Shown piece after piece: positions 7,025 through 12,487 of a stretch of 12,852 nucleotides of DNA (positions are counted from its first letter, which is position 1; each line of letters opens with the position of its first letter). The stretch is from an uncultured Collinsella sp. GTDB lineage: Bacteria; Actinomycetota; Coriobacteriia; Coriobacteriales; Coriobacteriaceae. The position numbers were made by a program, and so were the translations under genes. The notes under the pieces were generated by a model, which worked only from the letters and a program-made list of their open reading frames with translations, was not told where the DNA came from and searched no databases. The stretch spans positions 1 through 12,852 of the forward strand of contig CAADVJ010000048.1 in assembly GCA_900752475.1 (NCBI GenBank), given 5' to 3'.

Positions 7025-7133
7025 GGACCCCTGGTCCTTAACTTGATACGAGTTCCGCACGCAAAGGAGGCGCCAGTGGCGCCTCCGTCTTGCGCAGGAC
7101 TGTTCGAAGTAGCAAGTTAAGGACCAGGGGTCC
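7025..7133 (-). repeat. Long inverted-repeat hairpin element E2
   Basis: Perfect 21-bp arms (7025-7045 and 7113-7133, starting GGACCCCTGGTCC) enclose a 67-base centre. Read in the minus sense, the centre has AGTCCT (7101-7096), GCGCAA, unpaired GAC, a 9-bp hairpin GGAGGCGCC/GGCGCCTCC (7086-7066), T, TTGCGT and GCGGAACT (7058-7051). The centre is closely related to that of E1, while the arms are unrelated. The element lies 22 bases past the stop of the minus-strand glycosyltransferase gene and is in the same sense. Confidence 0.9.
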
Positions 7134-7155
7134 CCGTTACCCGAGCATTTCTGTG

Positions 7156-8187
7156 CTAGTTGAATTTGAAGATCTTTGAGGCAAGATGGTATAGGCCGAG
7201 TGTGGTTTTGTCTCCGGCCCGTCCGCGCAGATTGGTGAAGAACCCGACCACGCCGTAGCGGGCACGACGATACATGCGCTCGTCGTAGGCCTTCAAATCA
7301 TTCCACAGCGTCTTTAGGCGCTCGTCGGCGCAATCTTCCTCGGAAAGCTTGGTGAGCACCGAGCAGATCGCCATCATCATGGTGAAATAGCCCATCATGT
7401 ACGAGCGCAGACGCGACGACTCAACATCGCTGTACAGGTGGTACGACTCCATCATGATGCGCGTCACACGGAACTGCTGGTCCAGACGCTTGACCATCGT
7501 GGCCTCGTTGACACTCTGGCCCTCGCGACCGATAAAGTAGCGATAGAGGTCGATGTCGGCGTAGTACATGGTCTTGCAACGCGGCAGCGGCACGTAGGCG
7601 TAGATGTTGTCCACATAGAACGTGTGCGGCGGCATGGGAAGGTTGGACTCGCGCAGCACATCCGTGCGATAGCACAGGCTGTGCATGAGTAGGTTCTGGT
7701 CCAGGCGGAAATGACCGATCTGATCCCAGGAAAAGATCTTTTTGCGCGGCAGGGCAAATTTGTAGCCAATAGCGGTATGCGTGCCCTCGTAAACCTTCTC
7801 GTACACGTAGTTCGAGATAAACAGGTCAACGCGCTGGTCACGCTCTTCAAAGCCACGCAGAATCGACAGCATAGTCGAAAGAGCCGCAGCATCGAGCCAG
7901 TCATCCGAGTCGACGACCTTGTAGTAGGTGCCCTGTGCCTCGCGCAGACCCGAAAGGACGGCAATACCGTGGCCGCCGTTCTCCTGGTGCACCGCGCGAA
8001 TGATACCGGGATAACGTGCCTCCCACTCGTCGGCCTTATCGGCCGTCTCGTCCTTGGAGCCGTCGTCCACTACGATAATCTCGATATCGGTGGCGTAATT
8101 GCTCCCCTCCAAGATGGAGGTGATGCAATGGTCCATGTCCTTGGCGGCGTTATACGAGGGAATACCGAATGTTATGACTTTATGCAT
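7156..8187 (-). CDS. Family 2 (GT-A) glycosyltransferase, probably a galactofuranosyltransferase
   Basis: A cytoplasmic GT2 protein of 343 residues. The fold starts at once with VITFGIPSYN. Nucleotide-sugar motifs follow: VVDDGS (39-44) and the metal-binding DSDD (93-96). YVDNIYAYVPL near 191 lies where the acceptor or catalytic-base region is expected. No transmembrane segment or signal peptide is seen. I chose ATG 8187, which overlaps the glf stop by 8 bases, because the first beta strand begins there; ATG 8205 is the alternative, and neither has a good ribosome binding site, as expected for coupled translation. Placement directly after UDP-galactopyranose mutase suggests it transfers galactofuranose to a cell-surface polymer; this is inference from context. 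Other sugars are possible. Its 3' end is echoed in inverted form at 6981-6994. Confidence 0.87.
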   Translation of the reverse strand: MHKVITFGIPSYNAAKDMDHCITSILEGSNYATDIEIIVVDDGSKDETADKADEWEARYPGIIRAVHQENGGHGIAVLSGLREAQGTYYKVVDSDDWLDAAALSTMLSILRGFEERDQRVDLFISNYVYEKVYEGTHTAIGYKFALPRKKIFSWDQIGHFRLDQNLLMHSLCYRTDVLRESNLPMPPHTFYVDNIYAYVPLPRCKTMYYADIDLYRYFIGREGQSVNEATMVKRLDQQFRVTRIMMESYHLYSDVESSRLRSYMMGYFTMMMAICSVLTKLSEEDCADERLKTLWNDLKAYDERMYRRARYGVVGFFTNLRGRAGDKTTLGLYHLASKIFKFN

Positions 8188-9382
8188 GGCAGGCGATAAT
8201 CTCATCCGAAAGATCGAGGGCGGAATTGGTCACAGCGTCCATATCGTAGTAACGATACTCGGCCAGACGACCCACCGGGTGGAAGTTCGTCAGGTTCTGG
8301 ACGCGCTCAAGATAGCGCTCATAGAGCTCACGGTTCTCGGGCTCAAGAATGGCGTAGTACGGCGTCTCGCCCGAGCCGGGCGTATAGGCCTTGGAATACT
8401 CCTTCATGATGGTGGTCTTGCCGGGCAGGATCTGACCGGTCATGTTCTTGAACTCGGTGATGCGCGTGTAGTCCTCGCTCGTGGTGTAGTTGACGGTGCC
8501 CACGGGCTGGAACTGGTCCATATCGAGCGTCTCGAACTTCATGTCGAGCGTGCGGTACGGTAGCGCGCCCAGATCGAGATTGAACAGCTCATCGAGCGGA
8601 CCGGTGTAGACGATCTCGCCACCATAGACCTTGCCGTCGATCTTGACGGTAGTCTCGTCGATTTCAAAGAGGTCACGGGCGTCCACGTCGCAGAACACGT
8701 CGATCAGGTCGTGGTCGAGCATGTGCTCAAAGAGCGCCGTGTAGCCCTCCTGCGGCATGCCCTGGAAGGGAGCTTGCGGGAAGTAGCGGTCATCATCGCC
8801 CACAAAGACAGGAACGCGGCCGGTGATCGAGGGATCGATCTGATCGGGCGTCTGGCCCCACTGCTTCATGGTGTAATGCAAAAAGACGTTCTCGTAGACG
8901 TAATCGGCGACCTCGGCAAGATCCGGGTCGTTCTTCTTACGCAGCTCCATAATGGGCACCTTGACATCCTTGCCAAAGGTCTCCACGAGCTTCTGATACA
9001 GCTCCTCGCCGCGCTCGTCACCAAAGGCGAGCTTGAGACTCGCATGGTTGAAGGGCACGGGCATAAGGGTACCGTTGATGTTGGCGAGCACCTCGTGCTG
9101 ATAATCCGTCCACTTGGTAAAGCGCGACAGGAAATTGTGCACGCGCTCGTTAAAGGTGTGATAGATATGCGGACCGTACTCGTGAATCAGGATTCCGGCC
9201 TCGTCAGTGCAGTCATAGGCATTGCCCGCAATGTGGCTACGGCGCTCCAAAACGGCAACACGATAGCCGATGGTCTCGGCAAGACGGCGGGCGCAAACGG
9301 CACCGGCATATCCAGCACCGACGACAATCATGTCGTACGCGCCGGCGTTAAAGCCTTCAGGCAGGCCTGAGGTAATCTGCAT
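8180..9382 (-). CDS. glf: UDP-galactopyranose mutase
   Basis: This FAD-dependent enzyme interconverts UDP-galactopyranose and UDP-galactofuranose, the donor for galactofuranose in surface glycans. The 400 residues show the FAD-binding VVGAGYAGAVCARRL (20-34, GxGxxG at 22-27), ERRSHIAGNAYD (46-57) and HEYGPHIYHT (67-76). Further on are NVFLHYTMKQWG (165-176), GRVPVFVGDDDRYFPQ (188-203) with R189, QGMPQEGYT (207-215) and LPYRTLDMKFE (274-284) with R277. R189 and R277 fit the two diphosphate-binding arginines of the family. AAGGAG lies 5 bases before the ATG. The N-terminus has about 15 residues before the FAD fold, slightly more than usual. It is the first gene of a two-gene operon with the glycosyltransferase and has its own TATAAT box 79 bases upstream. 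Confidence 0.96.
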   Translation of the reverse strand: MQITSGLPEGFNAGAYDMIVVGAGYAGAVCARRLAETIGYRVAVLERRSHIAGNAYDCTDEAGILIHEYGPHIYHTFNERVHNFLSRFTKWTDYQHEVLANINGTLMPVPFNHASLKLAFGDERGEELYQKLVETFGKDVKVPIMELRKKNDPDLAEVADYVYENVFLHYTMKQWGQTPDQIDPSITGRVPVFVGDDDRYFPQAPFQGMPQEGYTALFEHMLDHDLIDVFCDVDARDLFEIDETTVKIDGKVYGGEIVYTGPLDELFNLDLGALPYRTLDMKFETLDMDQFQPVGTVNYTTSEDYTRITEFKNMTGQILPGKTTIMKEYSKAYTPGSGETPYYAILEPENRELYERYLERVQNLTNFHPVGRLAEYRYYDMDAVTNSALDLSDEIIACHA

Positions 9383-9425
9383 CGATACTCCTTGTCAAAA
9401 GCCACGGGCTCGTTAGCTGGGCTTT

Positions 9426-9444
9426 TCTCGAACATTCTTCGAGA
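9426..9444. promoter_or_regulatory. Palindrome in the glf leader
   Basis: TCTCGAA-CATTC-TTCGAGA is a perfect 7-bp dyad. It lies about 10 bases after the predicted glf transcription start and 44 bases before the ATG. It could be a repressor operator or a leader hairpin. Confidence 0.4.
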
Positions 9445-9460
9445 CATATTTATCAGAGCG

Positions 9461-9466
9461 ATTATA
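9461..9466 (-). promoter_or_regulatory. -10 box of the glf promoter
   Basis: Reads TATAAT on the minus strand, a perfect -10, with a predicted start near 9454. The -35 position (CTCATT at 9489-9484) is poor and overlaps the opposite-facing -10 of pta. Confidence 0.55.
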
Positions 9467-9480
9467 GCGCTAATGCGTCC

Positions 9481-9486
9481 TATAAT
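9481..9486 (+). promoter_or_regulatory. -10 box of the pta promoter
   Basis: Perfect TATAAT on the plus strand, giving a start near 9493 and a leader of about 120 bases before the pta ATG. No clear -35 hexamer is seen; that position lies next to the glf -10 box. The two -10 boxes form the inverted repeat ATTATAG-N13-CTATAAT. Confidence 0.55.
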
Positions 9487-9541
9487 GAGCTTGCCACACA
9501 AGGAAAGCTCAAGCACCGCGGCGAACATAATTGAAAGGTAG

Positions 9542-9562
9542 ACCCGCTAGCAGCGGGTTTAT
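9542..9562 (+). terminator. Terminator-like hairpin in the pta leader
   Basis: ACCCGCT (9542-9548), loop AGC, AGCGGGT (9552-9558), then TTATT. The stem lies between the pta promoter and its start codon, with no gene before it on this strand. It could be an attenuator. No known riboswitch class was recognised in the 120-base leader. Confidence 0.45.
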
Positions 9563-9613
9563 TCGTGAACAGCCGGGCGCCTGGAGCTTAGCGAAACGCT
9601 TGTAAGGAGTAAC

Positions 9614-10594
9614 ATGAGCGATTTCCTAAACCGTATGAAGTCTGCCGCCAAGGCCGACCTTAAGACGATCGTCCTGCCCGAGGGCGAGGATCCGCGCACT
9701 ATCGTCGCGGCCACCAAAATCATCGAGGAGGGCCTGGCAAAGATCGTCATCCTGGGCAACCCCGACGAGATCAACGTCCCCGGCGCTACCGTCATCGACC
9801 CGCGCAATGCCGAGAAGCACGAGGAGTATGCGCAAAAGTTTGCCGAGCTCCGCGCCAAGAAGGGCGTTACCATCGAGCAGGCTCGCGCCCAGGTGATGGA
9901 CGCCACCTACTTTGGCACCATGATGGTCAAGATGGGCGATGCCGACGGCCTGGTCTCCGGCGCCTGCCACTCCACCGCCGACACCCTGCGCCCCGCGCTG
10001 CAGATCCTCAAAACCGCCCCGGGCACCAAGCTGGTCTCGGCCTTCTTCGTGATGTGCACCGACACCCCGCAGTTCGGCACCGACGGCACGCTGATCTTCG
10101 CCGACTGCGGCCTCAACATCAACCCGTCCTCCGACGAACTCTCCGAGATCGCCATCGCCTCGGCCCACTCCTGGTCCACCTTCATGGGCAACGTTGAGCC
10201 GCACGTGGCCATGCTCTCCTACTCCACCATGGGCTCCGCTGGCGGCGAGGTCGCCAAGAAGGTCCAGGAGGCTGTGAAGTTCTGCAAGGAGAAGGCTCCC
10301 GAGCTCGCCATCGATGGTGACCTGCAGCTCGACGCCGCCATTGTCCCCACCGTCGCCCAGCTCAAGGCTCCCGGCTCCTCTGTCGCCGGTAAGGCCAACG
10401 TGCTCGTGTTCCCCGACCTCGAGGCAGGCAACATCGGCTACAAGCTGGTCCAGCGCTTCGCTGGCGCTGACGCCTACGGCCCCATCCTGCAGGGCATCGC
10501 CAAGCCGGTTAACGACCTTTCGCGCGGCTGCTCTGCCGACGACATCGTGGGTGTCGTAGCCATCACCGCCGTCCAGGCTCAGATGGCTGAGTAG
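9614..10594 (+). CDS. pta: Phosphate acetyltransferase (phosphotransacetylase)
   Basis: It converts acetyl-CoA and phosphate to acetyl phosphate and CoA, feeding acetate kinase for ATP in fermentation. The 326-residue protein is the short, single-domain Pta form. It begins at IVLPEGEDPRTIVAA and shows DGLVSGACHSTADTLRPALQI (about 110-130), AMLSYSTMGSAGG (199-211), PDLEAGNIGYKLVQR (269-283) and GPILQGIAKPVNDLSRG (288-304), all Pta family signatures. AAGGAG lies 4 bases before the ATG. Codon use is strongly C-ending, fitting a highly expressed gene. It has its own promoter and a leader hairpin. Hairpin element E3 follows 15 bases after the stop. Pta and acetate kinase are encoded convergently rather than as the common pta-ackA operon. 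Confidence 0.96.
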   Translation: MSDFLNRMKSAAKADLKTIVLPEGEDPRTIVAATKIIEEGLAKIVILGNPDEINVPGATVIDPRNAEKHEEYAQKFAELRAKKGVTIEQARAQVMDATYFGTMMVKMGDADGLVSGACHSTADTLRPALQILKTAPGTKLVSAFFVMCTDTPQFGTDGTLIFADCGLNINPSSDELSEIAIASAHSWSTFMGNVEPHVAMLSYSTMGSAGGEVAKKVQEAVKFCKEKAPELAIDGDLQLDAAIVPTVAQLKAPGSSVAGKANVLVFPDLEAGNIGYKLVQRFAGADAYGPILQGIAKPVNDLSRGCSADDIVGVVAITAVQAQMAE

Positions 10595-10609
10595 CTGACG
10601 TATCCCCTC

Positions 10610-10736
10610 GGGACCCTACAGGGTAAAGCTCTGAAAACGTCCTCGGACATGCATGAAACCCCCGCTGCGCACTTCGTGCGGCGGGGGTTTCATGCGTCCT
10701 GCGGAAAGTTTTCAGAGCTTTACCCTGTAGGGTCCC
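10610..10736 (+). repeat. Long inverted-repeat hairpin element E3
   Basis: Perfect 29-bp arms (10610-10638 and 10708-10736, starting GGGACCCTACAGGG) enclose a 69-base centre. The centre holds GTCCT (10639-10643), a 15-bp hairpin from GCATGAAACCCCCGC (10651-10665) to 10681-10695 with an inner CGCAC-TTC-GTGCG, then GCGGAA (10701-10706). The GTCCT and GCGGAA boundaries match E1 and E2 in plus sense; the inner stem is different. It lies 15 bases after the pta stop and reads in the same sense. Confidence 0.88.
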
Positions 10737-11086
10737 TGCCGTCACATGGCATTCAGGGCATCTGGAGTGGACGGCGGCTTGGCTACGAGCTGGGGCTGAA
10801 AATCTGAATGGATGGGTGCCGTTGCTGGGAGCGCAGGCGTTGCTGATGATGATCACTTTGGAGATTGAAAGGCCAGTGGGCTTCGGCGGTTGTTGTGCCG
10901 GAAACTACATCCCAGTTTGGAGGCGGATTGTGGGATGTGGCTTCCGCTTGGGGCCTGTTTGGGAAACTTTGGGACGGAATTTTGCTTTATTGTGGGTCGC
11001 ACTTTCCGCAACGTGCCTCAACCGGAAAGCGTGTCCCAGTATTTGCGCTCGAAATGGGATGGGGTTTCCGCCGTCCACCTGCTAGT
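10737..11086. other. Gene-free stretch between E3 and the ackA terminator
   Basis: About 350 bases. Open frames cross it, but none has a ribosome binding site or recognisable protein, and the 62-base repeat period is not a multiple of three, which argues against coding. The right half (10900-11069) contains three spaced palindromes. The left half (10737-10899) shows no clear structure beyond a faint echo of the repeat near 10881-10886. Confidence 0.6.
10900..11069. repeat. Array of three 46-base palindromes at 62-base period
   Basis: Units at 10900-10945, 10962-11007 and 11024-11069 each start GGAAA and end TTCC(GC). Starts are exactly 62 bases apart. Units 1 and 3 have 15-base imperfect arms (GGAAACTACATCCCA with TGGGATGTGGCTTCC; GGAAAGCGTGTCCCA with TGGGATGGGGTTTCC) around 16-base loops. 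Unit 2 keeps the ends and the TGGG at the same offset but has a diverged left arm. Junctions are TTCCGC-N14-GGAAA; the second junction forms CTTTCCG-N14-CGGAAAG. Confidence 0.75.
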
Positions 11087-11122
11087 AAAAAGGCCTCCGG
11101 AGCTGTTGCTCTGGAGGCCTTT
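11087..11122 (-). terminator. Intrinsic terminator of ackA
   Basis: AAAGGCCTCC (11089-11098) pairs perfectly with GGAGGCCTTT (11113-11122), plus four inner pairs with one G-T. On the minus strand it is followed by a T-run (TTTTTAC). It lies about 23 bases past the ackA stop. Confidence 0.88.
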
Positions 11123-11144
11123 CGTTTACTTGCAAATGCGCGCG

Positions 11145-12323
11145 TTAGTTGTTCTTGGTCAGGCGCTCGACGTCGTGGGCGATCATGTATTCCTCGTCGG
11201 TGGGGATGACCATAACCGTGACGGAAGAGCCGGCGGCGCTGATGACCTGTGGGCCGTTGCCCACGGCCTCGCGGTTCTTGTTGTTGTCGATGCGCACGCC
11301 CAGCCACTCAAAGCAGTCGCAGAAGGCCTTGCGGATCGACCAGTCGTTCTCGCCGATGCCGGCGGTAAAGGTAATGGTGTCCACGCCCGCCATGGAAGCG
11401 ATCATGGAACCGGCCTGCTGCATGGCCTTATAGGCGAACATATCGAAGGCGAGCAGGCAGCGCTCGTCGCCCTCGGAGGCGCGCGTGCGGATGTCGCGGG
11501 CGTCGTTGGAGATGCCCGAGATGGCAAGCAGACCAGACTGCTTGTTCATCATGTCATCGACTTCCTGGTAGCTGTAGCCGCCCTCGCGCTGCAGGTAGCA
11601 CACGGTGGCCGGGTCGATGGAACCACAACGGGTGCCCATCATCAGGCCATCGAGCGGCGTGAGGCCCATCGTGGTATCGCGGCACACGCCGTCCTCGATG
11701 GCGGCGAGCGAAGCGCCGTTGCCCAGATGGCACGAAAGCAGACGGTGGCAGCGCGAGCCCAGGATCTCCTTGGCCATCATCCACTCATAGCGGTGGCTCG
11801 TGCCGTGGGCACCGTACTTGCGCACGTGGTACTTATCGCACACGTCCTTGGGCAGCGCGTAGGTGTAGGCGACCTCGGGCATGGTCATGTGGAACGAGGT
11901 ATCGAAGACGGCGACGTTGGGCAGCTCCGGATACTTCTCGCGGCAATACTCGATTGCTGCGGCCTCGCCGTAATTGTGCAGCGGGGCGAGCGGGGCCACC
12001 TCGAGAATCTTAGCCATGACCTCGTCGTCGACGACCGCGGAATCATCGAAGTGCCAGCCACCCTGAACGATACGGTGGCCGATGCCATCGATCGTAAAGT
12101 CGGTCTTCTCGAGCTCCTCGAGCACACGCGCGATAGCCGAACGATGATCCGGGAAGGGGACCTCCTCGGTCTGCTTGGCGCCACCGTTCTCGGAGTGGCC
12201 AAAGATGCCCATGTCCGAACCGATACGTTCGCAGTTGCCCTTGGCGAAAACCTCGCGAGTATCGGTATCCAAAAGCTGATATTTGAGGCTTGAGCTGCCG
12301 GCGTTAACAACAAGTACGTTCAT
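11145..12323 (-). CDS. ackA: Acetate kinase, divergent paralogue with altered acyl pocket
   Basis: It transfers phosphate from acetyl phosphate to ADP, the ATP-yielding end of the Pta-AckA pathway. The 392 residues show VVNAGSSSLKY (5-15, N7, S10, S12), GHRIVQGG (82-89, R84), VFDTSFHMTMP (139-149, D141), GAHGTSH (171-177, H173), HLGNGAS (199-205), MGTRCGSIDP (229-238, R232), FTAGIGEN (319-326) and IPTDEEYMIA (373-382, E377). The catalytic residues match Methanosarcina AckA N7, R91, D148, H180, R241 and E384. Several usually invariant neighbours differ: A172 for the Phe of YGFHGTSH, Q87 for the His of VVHGG, CGS for SGD after MGTR, and LHNYGE for LHNPxN. AAGGAG lies 4 bases before the ATG. A second paralogue lies directly upstream in the same direction, with its own terminator between. 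Confidence 0.94.
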   Translation of the reverse strand: MNVLVVNAGSSSLKYQLLDTDTREVFAKGNCERIGSDMGIFGHSENGGAKQTEEVPFPDHRSAIARVLEELEKTDFTIDGIGHRIVQGGWHFDDSAVVDDEVMAKILEVAPLAPLHNYGEAAAIEYCREKYPELPNVAVFDTSFHMTMPEVAYTYALPKDVCDKYHVRKYGAHGTSHRYEWMMAKEILGSRCHRLLSCHLGNGASLAAIEDGVCRDTTMGLTPLDGLMMGTRCGSIDPATVCYLQREGGYSYQEVDDMMNKQSGLLAISGISNDARDIRTRASEGDERCLLAFDMFAYKAMQQAGSMIASMAGVDTITFTAGIGENDWSIRKAFCDCFEWLGVRIDNNKNREAVGNGPQVISAAGSSVTVMVIPTDEEYMIAHDVERLTKNN

Positions 12324-12378
12324 GAGACTCCTTTGCAGTGCAATACGGTCGACGCAGACCCCTTAAGGCGGCCGCATT

Positions 12379-12407
12379 TTAATAAGAAGTTATCACAACT
12401 TGATAAA
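12379..12407 (-). promoter_or_regulatory. Candidate ackA promoter with overlapping operator dyad
   Basis: On the minus strand, TTTATC (12407-12402, 3 of 6), 17 bases, then TATTAA (12384-12379, 4 of 6). The perfect dyad TTATCA-CAACT-TGATAA (12390-12406) covers the spacer and -35. The region between the two kinase genes is strikingly AT-rich. Confidence 0.4.
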
Positions 12408-12437
12408 TAGCTATCAGGCATATCGCCCAACGAGCAC

Positions 12438-12483
12438 AAAAGAGGGGCCGAACGGCGCTCGGTCGTCCAGCCCCTCCCCTTTT
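12438..12483 (-). terminator. Intrinsic terminator of the upstream acetate kinase paralogue
   Basis: GAGGGGC (12442-12448) pairs with GCCCCTC (12470-12476) around a 21-base loop, with flanking AAAAG/CTTTT. On the minus strand it ends in TTTT. It lies just after the stop codon of the partial kinase gene and separates the two paralogues. Confidence 0.75.
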
Positions 12484-12487
12484 GCAA

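Noticed and set aside
6803..7133. Integron attC sites or insertion-sequence ends
   Set aside because: No integrase or transposase gene is present, the attC GTTRRRY motif is missing, and no flanking target-site duplication was found.
9426..9444. LexA (SOS) box in the glf leader
   Set aside because: CGAAC is present, but the half-site spacing is one base short of the Gram-positive CGAAC-N4-GTTCG pattern and the right half lacks the G.
10900..11069. CRISPR array
   Set aside because: Only three diverged units, conserved parts of 5-7 bases, and no cas genes in the window.
10816..11085. Short open frames across the 62-base palindrome array
   Set aside because: No ribosome binding site, no recognisable protein, and a repeat period that is not a multiple of three.
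10890..12293. A 467-codon plus-strand open frame across the ackA region
   Set aside because: It is antisense to a clear acetate kinase gene with intact motifs; the translation is low-complexity and matches nothing. High GC content makes such shadow frames common.
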